Positions 35,457 to 48,900 of a stretch of 64,000 bases of DNA are shown in pieces. Below the pieces are notes generated by a model. It saw only the letters and a program-made list of their open reading frames with translations. It made no database searches and was not told the DNA's origin. Location: contig JAKLMB010000035.1 in assembly GCA_022813625.1 (NCBI GenBank), forward strand, positions 1-64,000, in the 5' to 3' direction. A program made the position numbers and the translations under genes. Each line of letters starts with the position of its first letter. Positions within the stretch are counted from its first letter, which is position 1. The DNA is from Aaosphaeria pasadenensis (taxonomy: Eukaryota > Ascomycota > Dothideomycetes > Pleosporales).

Positions 35457-36530
35457 GATGGCCACCGTCAAGATCGCAAGCGATAAGCTGAGATGTACGG
35501 CTGCGAGATCCTATCTCGACTGAAGAAAGATCGGCAGATACTTGCGAGCAGTGATTGCGCGAAGAACGGGCGATTTGTTGTGGTGACGAAACGGCCCCGG
35601 GCAGCCTCTGGCGGGAATGTACGAATGGTGGGTGTGGTAGTGAAGAAGTCGAAGTCGTCGTCGTCGCCGAAGTGGCCTGTACAAGGTCTCTCTCACTACG
35701 CCTGTACAGTAAAGAATAACTGTAAAGATGCGGGAAGTTTGTTGATTGTTAGGAAGAAGAAGAAGAGCTGGCGAAGGGCGATGTCTTGAAGGTCTGCGAT
35801 GTCAAAACATCACAACAACGCTAACAACAACAGACTAGTCTGGATGTGGTTGGCCCCGAGGCCCCTGCTTCCGTCTCCGGCCTCGCCCCGACAACGACTG
35901 TTAGGCAAATCATAACAACAACCAACTCGACTCCTGTTTGACTGTCTGTTGTTCTGTTATTGTTTTGACCAAGGTTCCCGCTCTGACCTCATCTTCCCCC
36001 CATCTCGAAGAGGCTGGACCCTGTTCATGATTGTTGTTGCTTATAGCTATAGCTCTCCGAGTTATTATTTGGCACCCTCTACGTACCGTATCTCGACGGC
36101 ACTACAGTTGGACTCTCGAGGCTCGCCATGGTAACAGGAGGCGACACATAATGCCAGTCCTTCATCCCCGGGAAATTGCGAATCTACCATCTTGATATCC
36201 CGACATTGCAATAATAACAATGCGATATCTCACAAACATTCTGCCCCATGCGAGTTGCCACACAATCGTTTGAGGCGTTGTTTAGTATTTGCTTCCCGAA
36301 ATACGTTCCATTGGTGCTGGCCGTCACTAGCACTCTTTGCAAATACGGCATCATAGCTTGTTTCAATAGACACTTACCTCGCCTTCCCGATTGTATGTTT
36401 TAGCAAGTCGCAGAACGTTGGGATGTTTAGTAGACTTGTGAGAGGGCTCAACGGCCGTGAGTGCATTATAATTGGTGGTATCTAATAAGTGCATTTATTC
36501 GTGGGACAGGCATTCCATCTCTCGTTATTG
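35457..36530. other. CDC14 promoter and 3' flank of the thioredoxin-like gene
   Basis: About 1.1 kb without a gene. The left part is the CDC14 5' region; a small cgtcgtcgtcgtcg run lies at about 35653-35668. Frames such as 35493-35789 are not supported. Confidence 0.5.
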
Positions 36531-36986
36531 CTACAGGGCGGCCAGACTTCCACCAAGCAAGCTCTTCAACTTCTTTGAATCAAGGATTTCACCTTCCTCC
36601 AGCTTGCCGGTCTCTTGAACCTTGCCGTCGATGCGCTCATAGCGCGCCAGAGTCGGGACGCTTTTGACTCCCCACTTCTTCCTGTACACGTTGTCGGACG
36701 ATCTCCACCTGGGCCCATGAGTTAGCGATGTCAACAGTCGCATGCCAGCATAGTAAACATACTCTGGTATCTGGCCAACGTGGACATATCTGAGTTCAGG
36801 TGCAGTCTCGCCACCAAATGCCCTTTTCAGTACGGGCAGCGCAGCACGAACGTCGGGGCACCATGCTTGGTTCGTCTTTGGGTCGGTAGACGCGATGAAG
36901 CAGATGAAAGTTTTGGCAGAAGGCTCCTCTGGCAGTGGCAAAGCCTGAGCCGACGAGGGCACCTTGTAATGGTCGAAGATGGGCAT
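36531..36986 (-). CDS. Thioredoxin-like protein (TXNDC17/DUF953 type)
   Basis: Predicted 133 residues, exons 36763-36986 and 36531-36708. The fold family comprises small cytosolic thioredoxin-related proteins that reduce protein disulfides or bind dynein light chain in animals. The active-site region reads AWCPDVRAALPVL, so the first Cys and Asp of the family motif WCPDC are present but the second Cys is replaced by Val. The cis-Pro segment VKSVPTLARY is conserved. Length fits the family (about 120-135). With one Cys, dithiol exchange is unlikely; a monothiol or binding role is inferred. Confidence 0.85.
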   Translation of the reverse strand: MPIFDHYKVPSSAQALPLPEEPSAKTFICFIASTDPKTNQAWCPDVRAALPVLKRAFGGETAPELRYVHVGQIPEYVYYAGMRLLTSLTHGPRWRSSDNVYRKKWGVKSVPTLARYERIDGKVQETGKLEEGEILDSKKLKSLLGGSLAAL

Positions 36987-38239
36987 TATGTGTATATGTG
37001 CGCTTCGTAAACACTAGCTAAAACGTGGATTTGGTTTGAGAGACCAAGTGAGGACAACGGTATGTGCTATGCAGGGTCTGCGATGTTTAAAAAAGGCTTC
37101 GGTATGGGCGTTGCGCCATTGAGTTGGATTCTGAGCGCACCGGGGAAAAAGACTAATTGGGTGGGGCAGGTGTAACGGTCCCTTCGCTGGTCGCACGCCA
37201 GATCGCAGACACGACAGCACCAACAACACAGTCACACAGTTCACACCGTGTCTTCTACTTGTACCTCGTACAAACACAATAGCGGATGCTTGGCATTGGT
37301 GAGGTCCATCAAGTGGATCGCGATGCCATCACTAGCAAATGACTTCAAATTCGATACATGAATATAGGTATGTATCGATTGTATCGAGTCGCTGTGAATG
37401 CCTTTACTAGAGTACATGCGCTCTTTTCAGGGCGCACACGCCTCTCTCTATTGACAGTGTATCTAGAGACAATGGCTTGCGTTGAAATTGTTCATATCAT
37501 CGTCCTATGGCGTGCTCTCTAGAGTTGACATGCCGCAACGGGCACTTATTCCTAAAACTAAACATCAATTGTATTTTATTCGAGATCTTGATACACTGTA
37601 ATCTTCCAATATTGGCTATTTTGAACCCAACATGCGCTTTTCATGATCGCAAAGATATTCTATGAGTTTCAATTGATGACTTTTTTAGCATGTCTAGCCG
37701 TACTCCTAGGTACGCACAAAACAAAAATCTATTTCACCATACCAAAACCTATCTTAATACACTATTCTCCAACAAATTTCCAACAAATCTCCCTTACATT
37801 ACCTTCATCCGCAAATCCCAAAAACGCCAGTCTGTTCCACAGCACGAGCATCCACAATCGCCTCGAGCGTTGCCAAAATTCCGGATTCGGGCCACTAAGC
37901 GGGATCGATCGGATAGTTGCGAGCCTGTGTGGCGTGCGTCCGTCGGCGATCTGTACGCCGACGTCCCAACTCCCCAACGTCCATTCACAGTGCGGGTAGG
38001 CGGACTTGACGGCCACACATTTACGGATGCTTGAGAAGGTTTATAGGTGTAGGGGAAATTTATTTGAAACTGTGAGGTTAGTTTTTTAATCGTAAATTTT
38101 GAGCATGACTGATATCATGATTTAGGTGGAATAGCACTTTTCCTTTGCATCAAATCTCATGATCATAAATTGAAGACCAACAACAACAATTGCCCAAAAA
38201 ACACAACCCCAAAAGAGATTACCAAAACAAACCCCAAAG
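36987..38239. other. Intergenic region thioredoxin-like/SET gene
   Basis: AT-rich 37300-37800. A more GC-rich patch at 37830-38030 keeps frames open on both strands (minus 37762-38016, 84 codons), but no start, domain or splice pattern supports a gene. It could be a gene remnant. Confidence 0.4.
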
Positions 38240-40229
38240 ATGATAAAATCCGGTCGCACCAACGGCTGGCTACGCTCGCCCATCTCGACCCTTCCAACAT
38301 GGGCGTCTTTCAATGGCGTCAAACTGCATCCGAACATCACCATCGGCCCGCTCCCTGGCTTCGAAGAGCGCGGCTCGACTGTCGTTGCTACGGCAGACCT
38401 TTCCTCGGATGGCGTCGAGGAGGGACCGCTGATGACTGTGCCGAGGGAGTTGATCGTCTCGAGGGAGAACGTCGAGAATGTTGCGAAGAGTGACGCGGAT
38501 TTTCGGGCGGTGTTGGAGGCTGTGGGGGAGTTTGGTAGGGTGAGTGAACTGAAGTCGAAAATGTCTTTGATCACGACCTCAGCTGTCTTTTTGATATGAG
38601 AAAGAGAAGACCATGACATCTAAATCATCAAATTAGAAGAGTGAGAACAACACTAACGACAACAACAGACATCCCGCGGCGCCATTCTCCTATTCCTCCT
38701 AATGCAAACCACCATCGCCAACCCCTCCATCCCAAACATCGGCGTCCTGAACCCCCTCACAGAGTAATACCCTCCCCTCCCCTCTTCTTTCCCCATCTCC
38801 CCGCTGACCAAACTCTATGTAGGTACATCAAATTCCTGCCCGACGAAAACCTCCCCACCTTCTGGACGGAATCCGAACTCGAGCTCCTCACCGGCACCAC
38901 TCTCCGCCCCGCCGTGCGCGCAAAGCTTGGTAGCTTACTCCGTGAGTTCGAGAGCGTGCGCAGCGCGACGATGGGCGTGAGCTGGTGTCGTGAGCACTGG
39001 TGGGGCGAGTCGTCGCCTCCTTCTCCCTCCTCGCCTTCCCTCCCTTCCCTCAAGGACATGGATGAAGGAGAGGCGGAGAGCAAGGGCGCAGTGACGTTCG
39101 ACGACTGGATGCGCCTCGACGCGATGTACCGCTCACGGGCGCTGGAGTTCCCAGGCGTGGGGGATTGCATGGTGCCGTGCGTTGACATGGCGAACCATGC
39201 TGCGGGCGAGGAGACGGCGGCGGTGTATGAGGTTGATGCGGATGGGAATGCTGTGTTGATTCTTCGGGAGGGGAGGAGGGTGGAGAAGGGCGGGGAGGTG
39301 AATATTACGTGAGTGCACTTCTCCTTTCTTCACTTTTGTGGACGGTGATGTTGGTGCTTTTTATATATACGGCTATGAATGATTTGATGAGGCTGACGAG
39401 GGAATGTAGATACGGCGACGCAAAAGGCGCATGCGAAACACTCTTCTCCTACGGCTTCCTCCCCGCGCCCTCGCCGTCATCACCATCCGCGCTGTTCCTG
39501 CACCTCACGCTCCCTCCCGACGACCCGCTCCGCGCTGCGAAACTCGCCCTCGCAACCTCCGCCGGCATCGCACCGGGGGTGCTCATCACTTCCACCCCTA
39601 CCCCTACCTCGACCTCAGCTTCGAACTCCACCGAAATGGAAACTGGGGAGGGGGAGGCACAGACGAGGACGAAGTGGGAAAGCCCCTTCATCTACCTCGC
39701 GCTGCTGAACGAAGAAGACGGGCTCACATTCCGGCTCGCGCAGACGACGGACGGGGAAACCGAACTCGCGGCCTTCTTCAACGACACGCCGCTCACGGAC
39801 GAGCTTCTCAACGGCTTGGAAGCGCGGCTCAGGGAGGAGGAGCTGTGGGATGTGTATCGGCTGCGTGCGGTCGTGATGGTGGAAGAGAGGGCGGGAGAGC
39901 AGTTGGATGTGCTGAGGGGGGTTGAGGAGGCGTTGACGGAGGAGGGGGTTGAGGTGGGAGGAGGGGATGTCAGGGGGGAGGTGAGGGAGTTGGCGGGGAG
40001 GTTGAGGGGAGTGGAGGGGGAGCTGCTGGAGAGAGCCGCGGGGGATTTGGGGGGAGAGGTGAGTTTGAATTTCTCTTTTTCTACATTCTTGTTTTAAGGT
40101 TGGGATGGGAGTCTTTGCTAACGTGTGTGTGTGGTGTAGAAATACGACTTGCTGCAGTCTGAGGTGGTACGGAGGTACCTTGGACTAGGTGGCGACGACG
40201 ACGACGACGAACAGGAGGATTTCAGTTGA
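38240..40229 (+). CDS. SET-domain protein lysine methyltransferase (RLSMT/SETD type)
   Basis: Predicted 539 residues in five exons: 38240-38539, 38669-38763, 38823-39308, 39410-40058 and 40140-40229. It is related to Rubisco-LSMT-like enzymes, which in fungi methylate ribosomal proteins or other non-histone targets. The start of the split SET domain reads LPTWASFNGVKL...GPLPGFEERGSTVVA. The post-insertion core shows VPCVDMANHA (the NH motif for cofactor binding) and ITYGDAK with the conserved Tyr-Gly. The C-terminal substrate-binding helical domain (about 310-510) is Glu/Arg-rich. The extreme end is an Asp run encoded by a GAC repeat (40193-40209). It is slightly long for the family because of Ser/Pro-rich inserts. 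Confidence 0.85.
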
Positions 40230-43111
40230 GAATCGGGTTCACAGATGATTGGTTTCGAGTTCGAAGACACATGACTTTGAGGATACAGGACTTAGACTTG
40301 GAGTTGCAAGTGCTCCACATTGCTCGATGTATGGATGCAAGACGACGAGGGGGGTTCTCCACATACCTACCCGCTGTACAAACACGCGTACCTTTTTCTG
40401 CTGCGAGAAAGAAAAAAATATAATTCGGAACAATCAATCGAGCGTATTGTGAATTGCGATGTGGATGGTGTATTATTCAAAGTGGGATGGGGGAATTGTC
40501 ATATAAACTCGAACATCCCTCCCTGGTTGCGGAGGTTTTAATCTAAACGACTGCCCATCCCAACGATTCCCACAATCCCACAGTGGTTGACTTCCCCCCG
40601 ATGAGGAAAATCGTTCAAGGGTGGTTGATTGCTGGTCACCTGGGACATGTCGATTACTGTCTGGAAATTGTGCGTCGTCTCTAATGTACGGTAGACGGTG
40701 TTATTGGTTGCGCGCTTGCCCCCACCTGCGTTTATATGGGTTTGGAAATGGTAGGTCTGAATCATTATTATTGGGCCTGAGTACAGGACAGGGTGAGGTA
40801 GTTGCGAAATGGTGGGAACAGATCTCGATTTTTCTAGAAGAACTTTCTCCTGAGCACTCTGGTGATAGGTTGGATGAAGAGGGGAGATTGGCACGAATGT
40901 ATCGCGTAGTAAACGTTTTCTATCCTTCTTGCGACATTGGATCGTAGAATTTCAAGAGGTACCGTGCGTTCTCTATACGGACAGATATATGCAGGTGATC
41001 ATTGCCAGGTCAGACGGGTTAATGTCCCGTCATCCCGCGGAGAGAAAGGACAATCAGCCTCTTTTGTACTCCAGATTTCAACGATGATTAGCGAAATGTA
41101 CTCTGCAAAGAGACTTGATGAACTCTTTGCTTCATTTGACAACGTTATGAACTTCGATGAGATGAAATTGGCAGCGATGAACGTGAGCAGACTTGGCTTG
41201 ATCGTCCGGTGCTTATTGAACAGCAGTGCTGAGTGTAAGTCGTAGAGCGACATTTTGGCAAAAGACAGAAGACAGGGAAAAAGGCTTGATCGGACTGTGT
41301 GCCCTGGCCGATTGGCGATCCCATAGGACTATGGAAGAACCTGATCGACAGATGAGAGACAGCAAAACATATGGTACAGTACAAGGTACATTATGATACT
41401 CTGAGGGGCGACATGGGCAGGCAACGACCAATCCACACCACCGTTCAGTTCATAGACATTTCATGTTTCCTTCTGGAAAAGACGATGATTAGATTGGATG
41501 GTGGTACAATAGGTCAGGGGGAATGGTTGGGGGCCCGACCCAGAAATGATATGCGTTACCGACAGTAAGTAGGGCAACATGGGGAGCGCTGTTGTGGCAC
41601 ATAGAGTGGATAGAGCGGATGTGCAGGAATGGCGAACCGTGTGGGCACGGCAAGATCGACGCGATTATTGCGTTGGTGGCACGGTTGACCTGCTGCAGAG
41701 GAGAGTGGTCTGAATGTTGATGGTATAGGATGATAGAGTTAAGGCAATTTCTCGTGGGGTATAATAGAGCAGCGATAACTGAGGCGTAAGTAGGTCTCGG
41801 AAGCGCATGTGCGATATGTAGGGCTAGGAAATGTGGAAAAATGCTCGTAGCGCTAGGAGCAATCAAGGCAACCAGAATCGGGCCGAACTCCAGGTGAAAA
41901 GGACTCTTGTGCGAATAACGAGATGAAGCGTAAGAGACTACCGCCGATATGCGACCATCTACTTGCACTTGTATTGAACTCGTAAGGACGGGCTGGTTTA
42001 GTGCAAGTCACAGTGTGGTTAGTGGAGAGGCTAGATTGTGGCATGTTGTCCGTCGTCCATGACCACGTTTTTCTCACCCCCGCAAAAAGCTAGCAAAAGC
42101 TATTCATGGAAAGGTTTGGTTTCGGATCCGCTGGGGGATTGACGGCAGGCAGTAGTACGGGAATAGGAGTGGCACGAATGAGCGCTTGATTGTTTGAAGA
42201 TGGTGCGAGATGATGATGGATGAACGATGACGGGAGGGGAAAGGTGGCGAAGGGTCTCACGAAAATGTGACGGGAGGGAGATGGAGAGGAAGAGGAAGAG
42301 TAAGAGAGATTGCGTGTGAATGGGAGCGATTAGTGAGGATGGAGATGCAGGGTGATCAGCGATCCCTGTGGTATCCTGGTCTTGTCCGGGGGATGATGAA
42401 CGAAGGCTGATGATGCTGATGGGGATGGCTGGTGGGTGATTGGGATGGGATGGGATGGGATGGGATGAAGAAGGTGGACGATGGGATGGATGAATTTTGA
42501 AGGACGATAACAGTGAACGAAGGTGGACTGTAACTATGGTATTATTGGATTAGTCATCTATTGTTTGTGTAATATTGACTTCTTCCCCGCATCCATCCGT
42601 GTGGGCTGCCCCATAAAGCGCTAAAAAGGAAAACATACACTAAACCCAGGTAGGAACAGCGGGATACACACAGACACACAGACACACCCTTCGTTCCTTC
42701 CTTCCGCTTGTCCCTGCGAATCGTCGTCTCTTTTAGACCAACAGAATCCCTCCCCCTCTCATTCTTCTATTACTCACTCATTCACCCTCTCGTCACATCT
42801 CACATCTCACATCCTTCACTCCTCTCATCTCTTCTTCTTCCCACCTCACCTCAATATCAACACTCGAAATTCAAACACATACCCACTCCCACGCCCTACA
42901 CACGTGCGTGCTGCTAAAAATTACGACTGTCCCACTTTTCTCGTCCACGTTCCGTCTCCACACGTCCGATTTCAGGCCTTGCATCCAATCCGCTCCATCC
43001 GAATGGTGAGCACCATCCCATCTACCAAACACCTGCACACTTCCCCCATCCGGGGTTCTTGCCACGCATCAACCATCATCCGCATCTAAACATCTACGAC
43101 CACCGCCCACC
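40230..43111. other. Long gene-free region upstream of facB
   Basis: About 2.9 kb. Frames at 40937-41245 and 41489-41968 lack ATG starts and recognisable content. The last 450 bp before the start codon are pyrimidine-rich, as expected of a promoter and leader. A TGGGA repeat lies at 42441. Confidence 0.5.
42441..42467 (+). repeat. TGGGA pentanucleotide microsatellite
   Basis: Five perfect tggga units followed by a partial unit, 650 bp upstream of the facB start codon. Confidence 0.85.
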
Positions 43112-45963
43112 ATGCCTGGAATCCTTCCCATGAAGGTGATCAAGGTCGGCTCCAATGCCACGGCCCGAATCGCACAAGCCTGCGACCGATGTCGCTCCAA
43201 AAAGATCCGTTGCGACGGCATCCGCCCAAGCTGTACCCAATGCACAAACGTCGGATTCGAGTGCAAGACGAGTGACAAGCTCAGCCGACGCGCCTTCCCA
43301 CGAGGATACACCGAGTCGCTCGAGGAGCGAGTCCGAGCGCTGGAATTGGAGGTTCGCGAATTGAAAGAATTGCTGGACGAGAAAGACGAGAAGATCGACC
43401 TCCTATCACGACTACACTCACATTCACACTCTCCACAAGCTGCGAGTTCCACGCCTCGAAGGACATCAACATCGCCATCCCCCTCAGAGCGGGTAGAGGC
43501 AAAGCAAGAGAAGGAAGACACATTCAAGGTTCATCAGGCCCCATTGCTGTTGGACGACGAGGAGTCCAGCGATGCATACTATGCAGGGGGTTCCAGCGGC
43601 AGGACGCTAGTCGGTACGTTGCACAGCAGCCATCACCTTATCGAATCGAACAATCATGGCTAACGTTTCACAGAGGCTTTCAAACAACGCGCCCAGGAAA
43701 CGGGTCGCTCGTGCTCGGATGTCAATTCGGGCGTCTTCTTCGGTGCAGGCTCCAAGTCTTCGGTGACACAATCGCCGAAGCGCGCCATCTCCTTCAAGGC
43801 ACCTCCTCGCCTTGTATCTGACCAGATGGTCAACATCTTCTTCCAGGAGTGGGCACCAGTATTCCCTGTGCTCCATCGACCGACATTCCTCACGCTCTAC
43901 GAGGAATACGTCGCCCGCCCCGATTCCCTGACTGACAAGAAATCGATTGCCCAACTCAATCTTGTCTTCGGAATCGCGGCACTATCAAGCGATGTAAGTA
44001 GCCCGTCGTTCCACAACAGGACCTTCACTAACCCACATCAGCCCCGCGATGGACAGGACGTCGAGTCTTTCGAGGCCCAGTGGCAGAGCGCTGTGGAGAG
44101 CTTCTTGATGGACAATGACGTCGCAACGCTGCAGTGTCTTGTTCTGGCCCAGATCTTCTGCCTTATCAAGGCCGACTATTCCAGGCTTCTCAAGTACAAA
44201 GGCTTGGCCGTGGCTCTGTCGCAGCGTCTCGGCTTGCATCAGTCTCAGAAGCGCTTCGCTCTGGGAGCCTTGACAAGCGAGACCAGGAAGAAGGTCTTTT
44301 GGTCGTTGTACACCGTTGACTGGTACGGTCCCCACATCCGATTTATCCTTGCGGCACGTGCTAACCCCTCACAGCCTGTCTGCTGCCCATCTCGGCCTCC
44401 CCAAGCTTCTTAGGGAGGAAGATGTGCACTGCGAGTACCCCGTTGATGCTGACGATGAATACGTCACAGAGAAGGGGTTCTTGCCGACCCTTCCTGGAGA
44501 GTTCACCAAGCTCTCGAGCGCGTTGGCACTGTTCCGCGTGTCGCGCATCCTGGCCAAGGTGCTCGCGGAGTTGTACCCCGCGTCGCCTTCGCACGAAATC
44601 TCCTTCCGCACGATTGCGTCGCTCAGCGACGAGCTCGAGGAGTGGTCCAGCAACCTCTCGCCCCATCTGAAGCTTACCTTCCAGCAAGATAAGCCCAGCA
44701 CGAATGTGACCAGCAGCCGTTCTCCGATCTTGGTATGTGCCCCATTCGTCGAACCAATACAAAGACCCAAGAACTAACGTGCAGCAGTCCTTGGCATATC
44801 ACCACATCCGCGCACTCATCTACCGGCCTGCTGTCATTGCCAACCTTGGCGACAAGGGTTCCTCGGCAATTGTTGCGGTTGGCGACGCATGCAAGCATAT
44901 GGTGCAGATCATCCAGCTGCTCGACGAACGCAAGCTAAGTTTCTCGTTCTGCCTGAACCGCAATGAGGTACTCGTGCAGGCTGGTTTCGGCCTTCTCTTC
45001 CAGACCCTCAACCTCGACCGCGATGGCAAGCTCATCAAGGATTGCAACCGTCTCGTCTGCAGCGTCATCGAAATGCTCGAGCGCGGCTCTGCCGCCGGCA
45101 GTCACGAGTTCCGCCGTGTGGGATGCTCGATGATATCCATCCCTCGCGTGGAGATGCCCATCCCGACACTGTCTCGTCACAACTCCGAGGCTAGTATGAA
45201 TGCTCCCTTGGAGACTTTCCGTGCCACGCAGAAGTCGTTGAAGGCTATCGCGGCACGGTTCTCTCCAGCGGCGAGGGCCAACCGCCAGGAGTCGGAGACA
45301 TCACGCCGAGCCACTCTGCCTGCAATCTCTCCAGGCATGCACGCCAACCCGTCGTCCACCAGCCTCTCTTCGATCCGATCCGAACCGCCCGTTGCCCGCT
45401 CTGAACCCGCTTTCAGTCCTCTTTCCGGCCGCTCTTCGCTGTCTGTTCACACCAAGCGCCGCACCAGCAGCACTGTGCGACCGTCGCAGAACCCCAACAT
45501 CGACTATCTCTCCTTCGGCCCTGACCCTCTTGCCAACTACCACTTCGCTACGAACCACCACAACGGCAAGCCTGAAGTGTCATCTCAGGACTGGGAGCGT
45601 CTTTTGTCGAGCTTGGATAACGGACAAACCAATATTTACGACACCATTTACGGTGGCCAAACTGCCGATGCTCTTCTCGACTGTCCCCCAATGTCTGCCG
45701 GAGCCGAGGCAAGCCTTGCCTGGTCTCCTGATGTGTGGAGCTGGGACATGACGGGAGCAGCCGCCCCACCGCCTCAGAGCGTGCTCAGCTTCAGTGACGA
45801 GAGTCTGACAAGCGGAGAGGAGTTTGCCAATTGCGGCGCTGGTGACTACGGCCAGTCGCCGACAGGCAGTCACGACAGAATCTATCAGGGAATCATGATT
45901 CCTGACATGAGCACGCCGAACAGCGGCATGGGATTGGGTGGATTGGACGGGACTTTTCTATGA
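43112..45963 (+). CDS. facB: Zn2Cys6 transcription factor, FacB/Cat8 type
   Basis: Predicted 879 residues, exons 43112-43613, 43674-43993, 44042-44322, 44375-44732 and 44785-45963. FacB (Aspergillus) and Cat8 (yeast) activate acetate-utilisation and gluconeogenic genes. The binuclear cluster is Cys24-x2-Cys27-x6-Cys34-x6-Cys41-x2-Cys44-x6-Cys51, followed by a basic linker and a coiled coil (RALELEVRELKELLDEKDEK) for dimerisation. The start MPGILPMKVIKVG and the cluster with its following KTSDKLSRRAFPRGYTESLEERV are as I remember FacB. The fungal_trans middle homology region spans exons 2-5 (for example HLGLPKLLREEDVHCEYP). A Ser-rich, then acidic C-terminus probably activates. The last intron ends in a GCAGCAG tandem acceptor, so Gln488 may be optional. 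Confidence 0.88.
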
Positions 45964-48900
45964 TCTGGCTGGCAAAAGGGATATGTAAAATTTCACGAGA
46001 CCACGACTGGGAACACATGGTGTGGATTGGTGGAATGGACGGTATATCCGGGGTTCGAGGGAGTTTGATTGATTCGAAGTTTGATCGGATCTTGGTCGAA
46101 TTTTTGGGCGGATATTATTCGTTTTTTGGTCACTTCCAACGATTGGATGGGAGAGAGAGGGGAAAGAGACGACATTTCTGACATATTTTTCAAGAGATAC
46201 CACGCACACAGCTACCTACCTATCTACCTACGAAGTACAAAGAGAGAAGGAGTAGTCCGTTGTCTATAGTTTACGAGCACTTTTACTGCTGTTCTTACTT
46301 TTCGGATTCTTATTACATAGTCGATTTTGTAGTTACTATGCACAAAAACAATTTCAATCCACAAGACACAAATGTTTCATGAGAACATGATGATGAAAGT
46401 GAAACACATTCTCCATCCCCTAGCTTCCACACGTCCGTACCTTTCCCCGCATTCCTACACACATACACCAAACATACGCACTTAACAAAACAGCCCAACG
46501 AAAACAAACCACAAAAGAGACAAAGAAACCACCACATCACCCTAACACTTCAGCCTTCAGCCTCACCACGTTTCTCCAAGCCTTAGAGCAGCGAGCTCAG
46601 ATCTCCCTTTGCTCCGAGGAGCGCATCCCGTCCATAGAAAAGAACACCGGCTCAGCTTTAGGCTCATCTAGCGCGAGTGTAGTGTGAGTGTAGCGGGTGT
46701 AGCGGGCGTGTCGGCCACGTGGGAAAATCATCGCTAGTGGACGGGTTAGTGTACCATAGAAATCACCACCGCTTGTTGACGCCTGCCAGTGATATGATGG
46801 GGAATTGGGAGGGAAGGAGGTGGTAGATCTACGTGAGTCTAACAGGACTGACTTATTTAGTGGTGAGGTAGTGGGAGATGGGGGAGTAGATGGGCACGTG
46901 GCTATTGCGGGGATTGTGACGGAGTCTGAGGAGACGTCTGTTGTACGGGCTAGAGTAAAGTAGGGGGAGATGGAGTCAAGGGCGGAGGCGGGAGGCTAGA
47001 GGGTACGCACGTGGTGAATTGGAGACTTAGAGAGACGGGTCGGGGGGTGTATCGGAGGTGAAGATAAGTAGGTTGAGCGAGTACAGAAGGGAGGAATGTG
47101 GTATTGGACTGTATCAAATGGGGTTGTGATCAATGGCAAGTATGGAGAGCACGAGACTTGGGATTAGATAATGGTCATCGTAGCTGAGAAGGAAGTAAGT
47201 GGAGGGAAAGAGAGGTAAAGTTTCCATTCCTCCTTTCTGTCTCTCTCTTTTTTTTTGTTCTGTTGATTTGATTATGTGTTTTGATTTGGCCTTTGGATTT
47301 TGGGTTTGGTTGAGTACTACAAGCTATGTGGGTTGTTTTTAGGGAGGGGAGGCGTTGGGTGGATTTATGTATACAGAGGGAGAGTATATGTGTGTATAGG
47401 TGTATATCCCATCTCATACAAGGAAGGGCATCGATCAACGACAAAGAGGTAGCCACAGTACAGTACAATCTAGCTACATACACACGCAAGCTAACACCAC
47501 CATCACAACCTCATCCACGGGTTCCCGATCCCCAAAGACCCCAATCCTCAACCCCTACTCTTGCATTCGAGAAACCCTTGAACCTTGGACTTTGTAGTCC
47601 CAAGCTCATGGTCTGATCTGGGATTTCCAACTGGGATGCGAGTGTGTGTTTCTCGTTGCCTTTGCTCCTGTGTGGGTGGTTATGCGGATGTACACACTGT
47701 GGGGTGTATGTCGGGTTTTGGTGATTCCTCGATTGTCTCACGCAGGGGAGTATTGTTAAAGATTGGGATCGCGAGGAATTGGAGTGGTGGACAGATCAGA
47801 GGGTGAAGATTGATGATATGTCAAGACCTTATGTACTTCTCAACTTTAGTCCATACCAGGAGTGACTGTTCTATTTCCAGCGTTGCAGAATCGATACGTC
47901 TGTCTTATGGTACAGCACTGGCACGTAGTTAAATCGATATCTACAATAGCCCCGTACTACCATAATTGCCACAATGCCATTGAATCCCCATCCTCATCAG
48001 AACCAGCATCCCCAGACCACAACACCCCTTGTAATCCCCACAGAAATGGAACTGGGGAAGGGATTTTGGGGAGACGTACATCTCTCACCCCTGCTGTGAA
48101 CAATTGCCTCGTGCTAACAGCATATAGCGTGTCTGCATGATCCATTCCAGTTACATGTACACCCAGGACAGTACGGTACAGCAGCGACGTACGTACAGAC
48201 AGGACGAGTTTATAGTCAGGTACACAAACATTGACGATAGCCATCATCATTCTTAGGGGCGAGGATGGGTAGTCAGGATGGGATTCACCGTGGCGTATCT
48301 AACGAAAGATGCGTTTTTGTAAAGTTAGTGTACATGACGTTTAAACATCATCTGCGTGTGTCCGTACATGTCTGCAAAGGGAACGTACACCAGACAAGCT
48401 TTAGCCACCTCAAGAAGTACCTCATCAAGCGAAGTCCAATCCAAAGCCAAAGTCGCATCATCGTACATCACTCACGATTTCCATTCCCTCCTCATTTACC
48501 CTGCAGGATATGGAACTAGTGCAGCTGGGAACAGGTAGGTAGTATTAGACAGCTTGCTCCCACAGATCTACTATTCCTACCTACCACCCAAATCCTTCGC
48601 GGCGGTACGTAAATATCCATCCGGGGTAACGCACACTCGCTCCACGCCGCCGGTACATCGTCCAGCCCTCGTCCAGACCCTGAGGAAAAATCAGATTTCC
48701 CCATACCTAGACCCTGGGAAACGCAAAAAAAAAGTCCAGGAGAGGAAAAAGGAACGGTCTAGAGTCAAAGCTTATCGTCGTCGTTGGGACTGTGGGAACG
48801 TGTGGGGGAGAGAGATGGTTGGATGGGATGGGAGCGGAGTGGAGGGGAGGAGGGAATCAGCAGTGTGTCACGCCATGTCAGTCGAGCAGGAATATTCGAG

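Noticed and set aside
37762..38016. 84-codon minus-strand ORF
   Set aside because: Frames are open on both strands in the same GC-rich patch and no gene structure or family is visible.
40937..41245. 102-codon ORF upstream of facB
   Set aside because: Begins with TTG; only a short ATG-started part remains and it resembles nothing known.
41489..41968. 159-codon minus-strand ORF
   Set aside because: Begins with GTG and has no recognisable domain or splice context.
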